DNA of 64,000 nt from Streptomyces sp. NBC_00513 (GTDB lineage: Bacteria; Actinomycetota; Actinomycetes; Streptomycetales; Streptomycetaceae). The notes beneath the pieces were generated by a model. The model was not told the DNA's origin, made no database searches, and saw only the letters and a list, made by a program, of their open reading frames with translations. The stretch spans positions 5,270,001 to 5,334,000 of the forward strand of contig NZ_CP107845.1 in assembly GCF_041431415.1 (NCBI RefSeq). The letters run 5' to 3'. Below are positions 53,047 through 62,808 of the stretch, one piece after another (position 1 is the first letter of the stretch; each line of letters opens with the position of its first letter). A program made the translations under genes and the position numbers.

Positions 53047-54534
53047 ATGAGGCATGTCCATTTTCCTGCGCAAAGAGTGGCCAGGACCGTCGCCGACACG
53101 GTCGGGGCGGCCACCGCGCCCGCTCGACGGCTCGGGGACAAGGCCGGTTGGTACCTGCCGGTCGCCGTGGCCGCCGACTTCCTCGGTGCCGCCGTGCCCG
53201 TGGGCCTCGTCTTCGAGGCCGCGCAGCAGGTCCGGCCCGCCTACTGCGCCGTCGGCGCCGCTCTCGCGTGGACCGGGGTGCAGGCCGTGCGCCGGCGCTA
53301 CGCCGCCCGACAGCTCGGCGAATCGCGCGGAGTGCTGCCGGTCGTGCACGACTGGCTGATTCTCATCGGGGTACTGGCCGTCGCCCGCGTGGTGACGGGG
53401 GAGAGCACCCCCCGACTGGCCGCGCTCGGGGCACTGTTGCCCGCCCTGCTGATCACCGTCGCCGTCCACAAGCTCACCTACCGCCACCTCTCGGCCGCCC
53501 GCCGCGAGGCGCAGGCCGTCAGTCGGGTGCTGGTCGTCGGCGAACCCGAGGCCGCCGAGGGCGTCATCGCGCACCTGGCCGCCCGCACCGACCACCCGTA
53601 CGTGGTGGTCGGGGTCATCCCGGTGGGCGACGGCCCGCTCTCCAGCGGAGTGCCCGTCGCGGCCAGGCTCGACGCCGGGATGCCGGACACCCCGTACGGG
53701 GACTCGGCCGCCGTGCTCGGCGCCGTCGCCGGACACCACGCCGACCTGGTCCTGGTCGCCCCCGGCGTGCGCATCGCCGGCGAGCGGCTGCGCCGGGTCG
53801 CCTGGGCCCTGCACGACGCCGGCCTGGAACTGGCCGTCTTCCCCGGACTGGTGGAGATCTCCGTCAAGCGACTGGAGACCCTGTCCGCGGGCGGGCTCGC
53901 CGTGCTGCGGATCGCGCCGCCCGTGCGGCGGGGCATCCAGACCCTGTTGAAGTCGGTGCTGGACCGGGTGGGGGCCGCGATCGGGCTGCTGGTCCTGTCG
54001 CCGATGTTCCTCGCGGTCGTCCTGGCGATACGTCTCGGATCCCGCGGTCCGGCCTTCTACAGCCAGCACCGCATCGGCCGCGACGGCGAGCCCTTCGTCA
54101 TGTGGAAGTTCCGCACGATGGTGGTCGACGCCGACAAGCTCAAGGCCGACCTGTCGGCATCCAACGAGAACGACGGCCTGATGTTCAAGATGCGCCGTGA
54201 CCCCCGGGTGACCCGGGTGGGTCGGCTGCTGCGCCGGACGTCGATGGACGAACTGCCCCAGCTGGTGAACGTGCTGACCGGCAGCATGTCGCTGGTCGGC
54301 CCGAGGCCGCCGCTGCCGGAGGAGGTGGCTCGGTACGACGAGGTCGAGCTGCGCCGGCTCACCGTGCGGCCCGGCATGACCGGCCTGTGGCAGATCAGCG
54401 GGCGCTCGGACCTGTCCTGGGACGAAACGATTCAGCTTGATCTGCAGTACGTCGACAACTGGTCCTTCACCAGCGATGTCGACGTCATGGGCCGTACCCT
54501 CCGCGCCGTCGTCGACGGTCGCGGAGCGTACTGA
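53047..54534 (+). CDS. Polyprenyl-phosphate sugar-1-phosphate transferase (exopolysaccharide initiation)
   Basis: A 495-residue WbaP/CpsE-type enzyme that starts exopolysaccharide repeat units by moving a sugar phosphate onto undecaprenyl phosphate. It has four to five N-terminal membrane segments, a CoA-binding-like middle region, one more TM (AIGLLVLSPMFLAVVLAIRL), and the catalytic domain with YSQHRIGRDGEPFVMWKFRT, MSLVGPRPPLPEEVARYD and TVRPGMTGLWQISGRSDL. ATG 53047 has AGGGGGG just before it. It opens the envelope-sugar region that continues to the window end. Confidence 0.92.
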   Translation: MRHVHFPAQRVARTVADTVGAATAPARRLGDKAGWYLPVAVAADFLGAAVPVGLVFEAAQQVRPAYCAVGAALAWTGVQAVRRRYAARQLGESRGVLPVVHDWLILIGVLAVARVVTGESTPRLAALGALLPALLITVAVHKLTYRHLSAARREAQAVSRVLVVGEPEAAEGVIAHLAARTDHPYVVVGVIPVGDGPLSSGVPVAARLDAGMPDTPYGDSAAVLGAVAGHHADLVLVAPGVRIAGERLRRVAWALHDAGLELAVFPGLVEISVKRLETLSAGGLAVLRIAPPVRRGIQTLLKSVLDRVGAAIGLLVLSPMFLAVVLAIRLGSRGPAFYSQHRIGRDGEPFVMWKFRTMVVDADKLKADLSASNENDGLMFKMRRDPRVTRVGRLLRRTSMDELPQLVNVLTGSMSLVGPRPPLPEEVARYDEVELRRLTVRPGMTGLWQISGRSDLSWDETIQLDLQYVDNWSFTSDVDVMGRTLRAVVDGRGAY

Positions 54535-54553
54535 GGGGCCGCGGCCCGTGCGA

Positions 54554-55498
54554 TCAGCCCTGCCCCAACCACCAGGCGTACGTGGAGGCGATGCCGTCCC
54601 GCAGAGGGATGCCCGGCTTCCAGCCCAGCGAGGTCAGACGGGTCACGTCCAGCAGCTTGCGCGGCGTCCCGTCCGGCTTGGTGGTGTCCCAGGCGAGCCG
54701 TCCCTCGAAGCCGGTCACCTCGGCGACGGTCTCGGCCAGGGCCTTGATGGTCAGGTCCTCGCCGCAGCCGATGTTGACGGGCTCGTCCCCGTCGTAACCG
54801 TTCAACAGCACCGCACAGGCCGCCGCGAGGTCGTCCACGTGCAGGAACTCGCGGCGGGGGGTGCCCGAGCCCCACAGGGTGACCTCGTCGCGCCCCTCGG
54901 CCGCGGCCTCGTGGAAGCGCCGGATCAGCGCGGGCAGCACGTGCGAGGACTGCAGGTCGAAGTTGTCGCCCGGACCGTAGAGGTTCGTCGGCATGGCCGA
55001 GATGTACGAGGCCCCGTACTGCTTGCGGTACGACTGGACCTGGACGATGCCGGCGATCTTCGCCAGGGCGTACGCCTCGTTGGTCGGCTCCAGCGGGCCG
55101 GTCAGCAGGGCGTCCTCGCTGATCGGCTGCGGGGCCAGCTTCGGGTAGATGCAGGAGGAGCCCAGGAACAGCAGGCGGTTCACCCCGGCGGCGTGCGAGC
55201 CGGCGATGACGCTGAGCTGGATCTTGAGGTTGTCCTCCAGGAACTGCACCGGGTAGGTGCTGTTGGCCATGATGCCGCCGACCTTGGCGGCGGCCAGCAC
55301 GACCGCGTCCGGGCGGACGTCCTTCAGGTACGCCTCGGTGGCGGCGGCATCGCGCAGGTCGAGCTCCGCGCGACCGCGGGTGAGCACCTCGTGGCCGTCG
55401 GCGGTGAGGCGCCGGACGACCGCGGACCCCACGAGGCCGCGATGGCCTGCGACGAAGACGCGGGCGTGCGGGGGCAGGAGCGGCAGCGAACTTGTCAT
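54554..55498 (-). CDS. fcl: GDP-L-fucose synthase
   Basis: A 314-residue SDR enzyme that epimerises and reduces GDP-4-keto-6-deoxymannose to GDP-L-fucose. NADP-binding VFVAGHRGLVGSAVVRRL, catalytic SSCIYP and YALAKIAGI, and AMPTNLYGPGDNFDLQSSHV are present. It starts at MTSSLPLLPPHARVFVAG; the upstream open frame is excluded. It is divergent from gmd, which makes its substrate, and converges on the sugar-transferase gene after 19 bases. Together they predict a fucose-containing glycan. Confidence 0.92.
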   Translation of the reverse strand: MTSSLPLLPPHARVFVAGHRGLVGSAVVRRLTADGHEVLTRGRAELDLRDAAATEAYLKDVRPDAVVLAAAKVGGIMANSTYPVQFLEDNLKIQLSVIAGSHAAGVNRLLFLGSSCIYPKLAPQPISEDALLTGPLEPTNEAYALAKIAGIVQVQSYRKQYGASYISAMPTNLYGPGDNFDLQSSHVLPALIRRFHEAAAEGRDEVTLWGSGTPRREFLHVDDLAAACAVLLNGYDGDEPVNIGCGEDLTIKALAETVAEVTGFEGRLAWDTTKPDGTPRKLLDVTRLTSLGWKPGIPLRDGIASTYAWWLGQG

Positions 55499-55818
55499 AC
55501 CGCCGATGATGCCGGCCCCCGGACGCGGGCCGACGCCGAGGTGGCCGGCCCGCGAAGGGTCGGGACGGCCGGAATCCGGAGGGTGCAGCTCCGGTTCGGC
55601 CGTGTACGGTACCCATCCAGCCCCCGCGCCGGCGCCCGCGCGGACGGAGCGCCCCCCGACCGGGACCCGCGCCCCCGCACGGCGCGGCACCGCCACGGGC
55701 CGACAGGCCCGTCACGAACCCCGAGGCACGGCCTCGAAACGCCGGGGCGCCGTCCCGGCACGCCGGGGCACGCCCCGCACTTCACGACAGACCGCAACGA
55801 TTCACAGGGGGACCCCAC
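55499..55818. other. Divergent region between fcl and gmd
   Basis: A 320-base very GC-rich stretch without a gene. Repeated CGCCGGGGC-like blocks occur near 55740-55785. It should carry both promoters; none is clear. Confidence 0.45.
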
Positions 55819-56832
55819 ATGGGCAAGACCGCACTGATCACCGGAGTCACCGGACAGGACGGCTCGTACCTCGCCGAGCTCCTGCTCTCCAAGGGCTACA
55901 CGGTGCACGGGCTCGTGCGGCGGTCCTCCAGCTTCAACACGGAGCGGATCGACCACATCTACCAGGACCCGCACACGGAGAACCGCTCCCTCGTCCTGCA
56001 CCACGCGGACCTGTCCGACGGGGTCGCCCTGGTGAACCTGCTGCGCGACATACGCCCCGACGAGGTCTACAACCTGGGCGCGCAGTCGCATGTGCGGGTG
56101 TCCTTCGACGCCCCGCTCTACACCGGCGACGTCACCGGCCTCGGCGCCCTGCGCCTGCTGGAGGCGATCCGGGCGAGCGGCATCGACACCCGCATCTACC
56201 AGGCCTCGTCCTCCGAGATGTTCGGCGCCACCCCGCCGCCGCAGAACGAGGGCACCCCGTTCCACCCGCGCAGCCCCTACGGCGCCGCGAAGGTCTTCGC
56301 GTACTGGACCACGGTGAACTACCGCGAGGCGTACGACATGTTCGCCGTCAACGGGATCCTGTTCAACCACGAGTCCCCGCGCCGCGGCGAGACCTTCGTG
56401 ACCCGCAAGATCACCCGCGCGGTCGCCCGGATCAAGGCCGGCCTCCAGGACCACCTCTACCTGGGCAACCTCGACGCCGTCCGCGACTGGGGCTACGCCC
56501 CGGAGTACGTCGACGCCATGTGGCGGATGCTCCAGCAGGACGAGGCGACCGACTACGTGGTCGCCACCGGTGTCGCCGCGACCGTCCGCGAGTTCGTCGA
56601 GTCCTCCTTCACCCACGCCGGGCTCGACTGGAACGACCACGTGCGCTACGACGCCAAGTACGAGCGCCCCAGCGAGGTCGACGCCCTCATCGGCGACGCC
56701 TCCAAGGCCAACGACCTGCTTGGCTGGAAGCCGTCGGTCCTGGTGGCGGAGCTGGCCCGCATCATGGTCGACGCCGACGTCCGCCAGGTCGAGGACCAAC
56801 TGGCGGGCGTGACGGTACGGATTGACCGCTGA
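55819..56832 (+). CDS. gmd: GDP-mannose 4,6-dehydratase
   Basis: A 337-residue SDR enzyme converting GDP-mannose to GDP-4-keto-6-deoxymannose. The glycine motif is GVTGQDG (residues 9-15), followed by [17 protein letters not shown]; the catalytic residues fit [16 protein letters not shown] and the YxxxK motif [10 protein letters not shown], then [16 protein letters not shown] and [17 protein letters not shown]. The start ATG follows AGGGGGA. It feeds fcl on the opposite strand for GDP-L-fucose. Confidence 0.95.
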   Translation: MGKTALITGVTGQDGSYLAELLLSKGYTVHGLVRRSSSFNTERIDHIYQDPHTENRSLVLHHADLSDGVALVNLLRDIRPDEVYNLGAQSHVRVSFDAPLYTGDVTGLGALRLLEAIRASGIDTRIYQASSSEMFGATPPPQNEGTPFHPRSPYGAAKVFAYWTTVNYREAYDMFAVNGILFNHESPRRGETFVTRKITRAVARIKAGLQDHLYLGNLDAVRDWGYAPEYVDAMWRMLQQDEATDYVVATGVAATVREFVESSFTHAGLDWNDHVRYDAKYERPSEVDALIGDASKANDLLGWKPSVLVAELARIMVDADVRQVEDQLAGVTVRIDR

Positions 56833-57079
56833 GGGCTTATATTTCGCCTACGCTTTGCCGTGTCCCGGCCATACTCCGCAGCTCTCTGTGGGTGTGGCCG
56901 GGGTAAACCTGCCGTATGTCCGTAGTGCACCCTCCATGCTGAACCCTGTTGATTCCAAGTTGGTATGCAATGGGTCAAGTGAGGTGACCGGGCCCTCACG
57001 CGAGCCCTAGTCTGCGCCTGTACATATGGCTGTTCGTCTAGTTCCAGCCATCAAACCGGGCAATTGCCCTGGGGGGCTC

Positions 57080-59860
57080 ATGCGTAGATCCAGAGGGCTG
57101 ACTGCTGCCCTCGTCCTGTCACTGGCCGGTGCCGGCACCGGTATAGGCCTGGTGCTGATGCCCGAGGCGTCGGCCATCACGCAGCCGGTGGCATTCACGG
57201 CCGACGACCTGCCGACCTGGCAGCCGAACGGCATCGTCTTTGCCATGGCCCAGGCCAACGGCACCGTGTTCGCCGGCGGTACCTTCTCGGCGGTCCGTCC
57301 GCCGGACAACGCCGGCAGCGGCACCGAGCAGGAAGCCGTGAACTTCGTCGCGCTCGACGCGGCGACGGGCAACCCCACGTCCTGCAAGCTCGCCTTCACC
57401 ACCGGCGACGGCAGCGCGACCGTCCGTTCGCTGGTCGTCTCGAAGGACAACAAGACGCTGTACGCGGCCGGATACTTCGGGGCCGTCAACGGCACCCCGG
57501 TCTCCAGCGTCGCGGCGATCGACATCGAGACCTGCACCCCCAAGGCGTCGTTCCACCCGAGCTTCCCCGCCACCGTGCGCGCGCTCGCCGTCACGGACGA
57601 CACCCTGTACGCGGCCGGCGACTTCGGCACCGTGGAGGGCCAGACCCGCGAGCGGTTCGCCGCGGTCGACGCCGGCTCCGGTGCGATCAAGCCCTTCGTC
57701 GCCAACGCCGACGAGCCCGGCCGCGCCATCGCGCTCAGCAACGACGGCAAGAACGTCCTGCTGGGTGGCGACTTCTTCTCGGTCAACGGCTCCAACACCC
57801 ACGCGCTGGCCGTCGTCAACGCCACCACGGGTGCCGTCGCCAAGACCTACAACAACATCCCGTCGAACTCGGTCGTCAAGCACATCTCGGCCGACGCGAC
57901 CGGCTACTACACGGGCAACGAGGGCTCCGGCGGCGGCGTCTTCGACGGCCGCATCGGTCTCGCCACCAACTTCAACGAGAAGTGGCGCGACCGCTGCCTC
58001 GGCGCCACCCAGTTCGTCCTGCCGTACGACGGAGTCCTCTACAGCTCCTCGCACGCGCACGACTGCTCGCTGGAGGGCCAGTTCCCCGACGGCAAGCGCA
58101 ACTTCCTGCTGGCGCAGCTCACCGACCACGAAGGCGCCGCCCCCGCGCCCGTGGACGGCTTCGTCCGCAGCCCGCGCAAGCTCGGCTGGCACCCCACCGC
58201 GAACGACGGCCTCGGCGAGGGCATCGGCCCACGCGTCATGGCCATCGCGGAGAAGAACGAGACCAAGTACATGTGGGTCGGCGGTGAGTTCACCCTGATC
58301 AACGGTCAGCCGCAGCAGGCGCTCACCCGCTTCTCCTCCAAGGGCGACGTCGGCGCGCCGACCACCCCGGTGGCCAGCGCGGGCAGCGTCAAGCCCGGCG
58401 AGGCCCAGGTCCGCTGGCGCACCAGCTACGACCAGGACGACAGCAAGCTGACGTACCGCATCTACCGCAACGGCTCGGGCACCCCGATCGCCACCGTGGC
58501 GGCGGAGTCCCTGGAGTGGGAGCGCCCGCAGGCCTCCTGGATCGACACCACGGTCAAGGCCGGGCAGTCGTACACCTACCGCGTGACCGCGACCGACGGA
58601 GCGGGCAACACCAGCGCGCTGTCGGCCACCAGCTCGGTCACCATCCCGAGCTCGGTCCAGTCGTACCCGGACAAGGTCCGCTCGGACGGCGCCAACCTGT
58701 ACTGGCGCTACGACGACGCGGTCAGCCCGTACGTCGCCGACTCGTCGGCCTCCGGCAACACCAGCGGCATCCAGGTCAACGCCCCGGCGCTGCGCCAGAC
58801 GCCCGGCGCCGTCGCCGGCACCGGCACGGCCATGGGCTTCAACGGCACCAGCCAGCAGGTGTACAGCGACCACCGTCAGAGCGTCGGGTCCAGCTACACC
58901 ATCGAGACCTGGTTCAAGACGAACAGCTCGCGCGGTGGCAAGCTGATCGGCTTCGGCAACAACACCACCAGCAACAGCGGCACGTACGACAAGCAGCTGT
59001 ACATCACCAACACCGGCCGCCTGATCTTCGGCGTGTACAACGGCTCGAACCGGACCATCTCCACCGGTCTGTTCGACTCCTCGTACAACGACAACAAGTG
59101 GCACCACGTGGTCGGCACGCAGGGCCCCGGTGGCATGACCCTGTACGTGGACGGTCAGAACAAGGGCACGAACAACGCCTCGACCTCCACCGCGTACGCG
59201 GGCTTCTGGCACGTGGGCGGCGACAACCTCGCCGGCTGGCCGACCCGACCGACCAGCAACTTCTTCGCCGGTCAGATCGACGAGACGGCCGTCTACCCGA
59301 CGGCGCTCACCCAGGCCCAGGTCAAGGCGCACTTCGACCTGGCGAAGGCCCCCACCGACACGGTCTCCAAGGTCGTCACGACCGAGGACACCTACGTCAA
59401 CCAGGGTGCTCCCAACGCCGCCAACGGCGCGGCCACCTCGCTCGCGGTCCGCGGCACGTCGGCGTACCAGACGTACCTGCGCTTCACCCTCCCGGCCGCC
59501 CCGGCCGGGCAGGTCCTGAAGGCGGCCTCGCTCCAGGTCAAGACCACGACCCAGGCGGGCGCCGGCACGACCGACACCGTGTCCGTGGTCCCGGTCACCG
59601 GTTCCTGGACGGCCGCGGCCACCACGTTCAACACGAAGCCGGCGCTCGGCACCCCCGCCCTCGGCACCCTCGCGGGCGCCGCGGACGGCTCCGCCATCCA
59701 CGGCATCGACCTGGACACCGCGGCGGTTACCGCCCTGCTGGGCGACAACACCAGCCTCGCGCTGACCAGCACGGGTACCGACCCGCTGTGGCTCTGGTCG
59801 TCGGAGTCGACGGCCGCGGACGCCGCTCCGCAGCTGATCCTCACCTTCGGCCCGAAGTAA
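57080..59860 (+). CDS. Large secreted LamG/FN3/DNRLRE-domain protein
   Basis: A 926-residue exported protein from ATG 57080 with GGGGGG before it. The signal peptide ends about residue 32 (MPEASA). The N-terminal part (about 40-420) shows repeated beta-propeller-like blades with FAGGTFSAV, YAAGYFGAVNGTPVSSVAAI, YAAGDFGTVEGQTRERFAAV, LLGGDFFSVNGSNTHALAVV and VGGEFTLINGQPQQALTRFS. Then an FN3 domain (about 430-520), a LamG/concanavalin-like domain (about 545-745, FNGTSQQVYSDHRQSVGSSY) and a DNRLRE module (about 760-926). No catalytic motif is visible, so it is probably an adhesive or carbohydrate-binding matrix protein, possibly acting with the nearby glycan. Confidence 0.8.
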   Translation: MRRSRGLTAALVLSLAGAGTGIGLVLMPEASAITQPVAFTADDLPTWQPNGIVFAMAQANGTVFAGGTFSAVRPPDNAGSGTEQEAVNFVALDAATGNPTSCKLAFTTGDGSATVRSLVVSKDNKTLYAAGYFGAVNGTPVSSVAAIDIETCTPKASFHPSFPATVRALAVTDDTLYAAGDFGTVEGQTRERFAAVDAGSGAIKPFVANADEPGRAIALSNDGKNVLLGGDFFSVNGSNTHALAVVNATTGAVAKTYNNIPSNSVVKHISADATGYYTGNEGSGGGVFDGRIGLATNFNEKWRDRCLGATQFVLPYDGVLYSSSHAHDCSLEGQFPDGKRNFLLAQLTDHEGAAPAPVDGFVRSPRKLGWHPTANDGLGEGIGPRVMAIAEKNETKYMWVGGEFTLINGQPQQALTRFSSKGDVGAPTTPVASAGSVKPGEAQVRWRTSYDQDDSKLTYRIYRNGSGTPIATVAAESLEWERPQASWIDTTVKAGQSYTYRVTATDGAGNTSALSATSSVTIPSSVQSYPDKVRSDGANLYWRYDDAVSPYVADSSASGNTSGIQVNAPALRQTPGAVAGTGTAMGFNGTSQQVYSDHRQSVGSSYTIETWFKTNSSRGGKLIGFGNNTTSNSGTYDKQLYITNTGRLIFGVYNGSNRTISTGLFDSSYNDNKWHHVVGTQGPGGMTLYVDGQNKGTNNASTSTAYAGFWHVGGDNLAGWPTRPTSNFFAGQIDETAVYPTALTQAQVKAHFDLAKAPTDTVSKVVTTEDTYVNQGAPNAANGAATSLAVRGTSAYQTYLRFTLPAAPAGQVLKAASLQVKTTTQAGAGTTDTVSVVPVTGSWTAAATTFNTKPALGTPALGTLAGAADGSAIHGIDLDTAAVTALLGDNTSLALTSTGTDPLWLWSSESTAADAAPQLILTFGPK

Positions 59861-59872
59861 CAACCGCTTGAC

Positions 59873-59912
59873 GGAGTACGGGGCCCGCCTCAGCAGGCGG
59901 GCCCCGTACTCC
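59873..59912 (+). terminator. Terminator after LamG/DNRLRE gene
   Basis: A stem of at least 16 bp, AGTACGGGGCCCGCCT with AGGCGGGCCCCGTACT, around a CAGC loop, 13 bases past the stop. Confidence 0.85.
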
Positions 59913-59944
59913 TGTCTCACCACCGGCAAGTACGGGAGCCCCTG

Positions 59945-60625
59945 ATGTACCGACGCCCCGCGGCGGCCGCTGTTCTGCTGGCCGCCGCCCTGACGCTGAC
60001 CGCCTGCAGTTCGGGCGACGGCAAGGCCGACTCCGAGGCCGCGAAGCCGAAGCCGCCCGCCTCGTCGTCGGTCCCCGACCCGGCGGACGCCCCGCCGGCC
60101 TCGGCGACCCCGTCGACCGGCGCGAAGCCGACGGGCCCGGTCCTCCCCGACGCGAAGCTGACCCCGAAGACGGGCAACTTCACCGACAAGGAGAAGAAGT
60201 TCCTGAGCGGCCGGGTGCCGGAGAAGATGGACCCGGCGGCCGTCCTCCAGACCGGTCAGGAGTCCTGCCAGCGCGTGGAGCGCACCGCGAAGCGCGACAA
60301 GGACGCGGCGACCGGGGCCGTCATCACCGGGGAGATCCCGGGGGCGAAGGACGCCATCACGCTGCTGTGCCCGGAGCAGAAGCCGATCCTCGCGGCCGCG
60401 GAGAAGGGCTTCCCCGAAGGCCCCCGGAAGTCGCCCGCCGCGGGCAACTACCGGGCGCTGACCCAGAGCACCACCTGCACCTGGGAGGCGAAGGGCAAGG
60501 ACGGCGCCGTCCTCGCGTCGGGTCCGGCGGCCCCCCTCAAGGCGGGCGACAAGGTGACGGCCACCATCCCGGCCGGCGCCGCGGAGTTCAACTCCGCGGG
60601 CTGCTACGCCTGGATCCGCGCCTAG
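59945..60625 (+). CDS. Lipoprotein of unknown function
   Basis: A 226-residue protein with a lipobox ending LTAC (Cys21 in TLTACSSGDGK), so it is membrane-anchored on the outer face. The linker after Cys21 is Pro/Ala/Ser/Lys-rich (about 22-75), then a folded part with FTDKEKKFLSGRVPEKMDPA, GQESCQRVERTAKRDKDAAT, an ALTQSTTCTWEAK stretch and the C-terminal SAGCYAWIRA; these Cys may pair. I do not recognise the family. It lies between two terminators, just after the LamG gene. Confidence 0.82.
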   Translation: MYRRPAAAAVLLAAALTLTACSSGDGKADSEAAKPKPPASSSVPDPADAPPASATPSTGAKPTGPVLPDAKLTPKTGNFTDKEKKFLSGRVPEKMDPAAVLQTGQESCQRVERTAKRDKDAATGAVITGEIPGAKDAITLLCPEQKPILAAAEKGFPEGPRKSPAAGNYRALTQSTTCTWEAKGKDGAVLASGPAAPLKAGDKVTATIPAGAAEFNSAGCYAWIRA

Positions 60626-60650
60626 CGGACCCGCGCCCGCTCCGTACCGC

Positions 60651-60692
60651 AACGCCGCCGCCGCCCGAACCCCCGGGCGGCGGCGGCGTTTT
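60651..60692 (+). terminator. Terminator after lipoprotein gene
   Basis: AACGCCGCCGCCGCCCG pairs with CGGGCGGCGGCGGCGTT (17 bp), and a TTTT run follows: a classic intrinsic terminator. Confidence 0.88.
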
Positions 60693-60750
60693 CGCGTCCC
60701 GTTGCCGGGTACCCGCGTGTGACACGACCAAGACTGTGAAGGCGGTAGGT

Positions 60751-60966
60751 ATGCGCGGCATCGGCGGTTGCATCGCCCTGATCGTGGTGGGAGCCATCCT
60801 CACCTTCGCGAGCGACTGGAAGATGGAGAGCGTCAACCTCGATCTGGTCGGCCTCATCATGATGGCGGCCGGCGGCATCGGCCTCGCCGTCTACGCCAGC
60901 GTCCTCAAGCGCCGGCGCGCGGCCGGGGTCCTCCCGGTGGTCGAGGGTCGACGCGACGGCATCTGA
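60751..60966 (+). CDS. DUF6458-like small membrane protein
   Basis: A 71-residue protein, MRGIGGCIALIVVGAILTFA then DLVGLIMMAAGGIGLAVYAS, with two membrane segments and a basic tail (KRRRAAG). The pattern fits DUF6458, found widely in actinobacteria without a known role. It has an AGGCGGTAGGT ribosome region. It stands alone between two hairpins. Confidence 0.75.
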   Translation: MRGIGGCIALIVVGAILTFASDWKMESVNLDLVGLIMMAAGGIGLAVYASVLKRRRAAGVLPVVEGRRDGI

Positions 60967-60969
60967 CCG

Positions 60970-61008
60970 CCCCCGGGGCCCGGCCGCGCGGCCGGGCGAC
61001 TCCGGGGG
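60970..61008. terminator. Hairpin between DUF6458 gene and glycosyltransferase gene
   Basis: An outer stem CCCCCGG with CCGGGGG encloses the perfect palindrome GCCCGGCCGC/GCGGCCGGGC. It lies between convergent genes. Confidence 0.6.
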
Positions 61009-61020
61009 ACACGTGAGGTC

Positions 61021-62148
61021 CTAGCGGGTGCGTCCCGCGGCGGCCTCGTAGACCGGCAGCAGGGTGTCCAGGACCGCGTCCATCGAGAAGGACTCCGTCG
61101 CCAGCTCGCGGGCGGCGACCGAGGCCGCCGCGTTGGCGGCCGGGTCCAGCAGCGCGAGGATCGCCTCGGCGACCCCCGCCGGACCCGGCTCCACGGCCCG
61201 GCCCGCCCCCGCCGCGGCGATGTCGCGGGCCAGCCCGTTGGAGTGGGTGACCACCGTCGGGACGCCCACCGAGAGGGCCTCCAGGACCGACATCGGGAAC
61301 GGCTCCTCCACCGACGGCAGCACGTACACGTGCGCCCGGCGCAGCTCCGTCAGCACCTCGGCGCTGGACAGCGCCCCCGGCACGGTGAACCGGTCGCCGA
61401 GCCCCAGGGCCGCGATCCGCGCCAGGACGGCGTCCCGTTCCCCCTCGTCCGGCCCCGCCACCACGAACTCCGCGTCCGGGTGGACGGCCAGCACCGCCGG
61501 GGCCGCGTCCACGAAGTCCACCGGACGCTTGCGGGCCTGCAGTCGCGCCGAGTACAGCACGCGCGGCGCCCCGCTCGGCGCGGGCCGTTCCTCCTGCGCC
61601 GGAGTGCCGTTGACGAGTCGGACCGCCGACGCGAGCGCGGGCGGACCCACCACGGCGTCCAGGCCCTCCCGTTCGTGCGGGGTCAGGTACAGCACCGCGT
61701 CCGCGCCGCGCAGCAGTCGACGTACCGCCACCGCGTCCAGCACCTTCGCCAGCAGCTTCCCGCTCGGGTCCACCATTCCGTGGGTCTGGAGCACCAGCGG
61801 CTTGCGGGCCCGCAGCGCCGCCAGCGCCACCGGCAGCGTGACCAGGTCCCGGGCCAGGTGGACGTGGACGACGTCGGCGTCGCGGACCAGCCGCCCCGCC
61901 GAGGCCAGCAGAGCCGGCGAGGTCATCCCGCTGAAGCCGAGGGGGAGCAGCCGCCGGGCCGGGAACAGCTTCGCCGGGACGCCCTCCACCGAGGTCGGCC
62001 ACGGGTCGGGGAAACCCTCGCCCAGGGCCAGCAGTCGGGCCTCGTGACCGCGCGCCCGCAGCCCCTTGGCGAGGTTCAGCGCGACCCGCACCGGCCCGCC
62101 GAAAGCGTGCGAGGGGGAGTGCAGGGTAACGGCGTGCAGGACTCTCAC
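61021..62148 (-). CDS. GT4-family glycosyltransferase
   Basis: A 375-residue retaining glycosyltransferase of GT-B fold from GTG 62148 (VRVLHAVTLHSPSHAFGGPV) with GGAGGAG upstream; the very long frame continuing 5' is a shadow. The N-terminal domain includes LVRDADVVHVHLARDLVTLP, the C-terminal one VLYSARLQARKRPVDFVDA and the donor site VLPSVEEPFPMSVLEALSVG. It overlaps the acetyltransferase gene by four bases. Donor and acceptor unknown; the context suggests the exopolysaccharide. Confidence 0.87.
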   Translation of the reverse strand: MRVLHAVTLHSPSHAFGGPVRVALNLAKGLRARGHEARLLALGEGFPDPWPTSVEGVPAKLFPARRLLPLGFSGMTSPALLASAGRLVRDADVVHVHLARDLVTLPVALAALRARKPLVLQTHGMVDPSGKLLAKVLDAVAVRRLLRGADAVLYLTPHEREGLDAVVGPPALASAVRLVNGTPAQEERPAPSGAPRVLYSARLQARKRPVDFVDAAPAVLAVHPDAEFVVAGPDEGERDAVLARIAALGLGDRFTVPGALSSAEVLTELRRAHVYVLPSVEEPFPMSVLEALSVGVPTVVTHSNGLARDIAAAGAGRAVEPGPAGVAEAILALLDPAANAAASVAARELATESFSMDAVLDTLLPVYEAAAGRTR

Positions 62149-62684
62149 TTGGGCTCCTCCACCGGGCGGCGACGCCCGTCCTGGGTCTGCAGGGTCAACG
62201 CCGGCAGGTCCTTGTGGACCACGGCGCCGGCGCCCGCGACCGCGCACCGGCCGATCGTCACGCCGGCCAGCACCGTCGCGCGCACGGCCACCCACGCGCC
62301 GTCCTCCACGATGATCGGGGCGTTGCGGTAGCGGAAGTCCGCGGCCCGGTGGTCGTGCGAGCCGGTGCAGAGCATCGCCTCCTGCGAGACGCACACGTTC
62401 GCCCCGATGGTCACCGGTTCCAGGTTCAGCAGCCAGGCGCCCTCGCCGATCCAGGCGTGGTCCCCGACGGTCAGTTTCCACGGCCACAGCACCCGCACCC
62501 GGTGGCGGATCAGCACACCCTCGCCGATCTTCGCCCCGAAGGCCCGCAGCAGCGCGACGCGCAGCCGGGCCGGGCAGAACCAGGCCATGAACACCGTGTT
62601 CATCACGGCGAACCAGAGCGCCTGCGTGAGCAGTCCGCGCCCCTTCTCGTATCCGGCCAGCGTGAACGCAGGAAGATCCCGCAA
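62145..62684 (-). CDS. WcaF-like hexapeptide-repeat acetyltransferase
   Basis: A 179-residue left-handed beta-helix acyltransferase starting at TTG 62684. The N-terminus MRDLPAFTLAGYEKGRGLLT and the helices match putative colanic acid O-acetyltransferases (WcaF). Hexapeptide repeats are visible in IGEGVLIRHRVRVLWPWKLT, VGDHAWIGEGAWLLNLEPVT and VTIGANVCVSQEAMLCTGSH, ending in the active-site His region TGSHDHRAADFRY. It overlaps the GT4 gene, so both act in the same step. Confidence 0.85.
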   Translation of the reverse strand: MRDLPAFTLAGYEKGRGLLTQALWFAVMNTVFMAWFCPARLRVALLRAFGAKIGEGVLIRHRVRVLWPWKLTVGDHAWIGEGAWLLNLEPVTIGANVCVSQEAMLCTGSHDHRAADFRYRNAPIIVEDGAWVAVRATVLAGVTIGRCAVAGAGAVVHKDLPALTLQTQDGRRRPVEEPK

Positions 62685-62808
62685 CTGTCGCCCCTCGTCG
62701 TCCGCCCCCGAGCACCGTCGGCGGGCGTCTCCCCCGGCCGCGCCTCCCCGGGCGCCGCCCGCTCAGACTAGACTGCGCGCGGACCAGGCACACCGGGTGG
62801 GGGCAGCA

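Noticed and set aside
57119..60652. 1177-codon minus-strand frame opposite the LamG/DNRLRE gene
   Set aside because: Val/Gly/Arg-rich shadow without start signals; the plus strand has signal peptide, domains and terminator.
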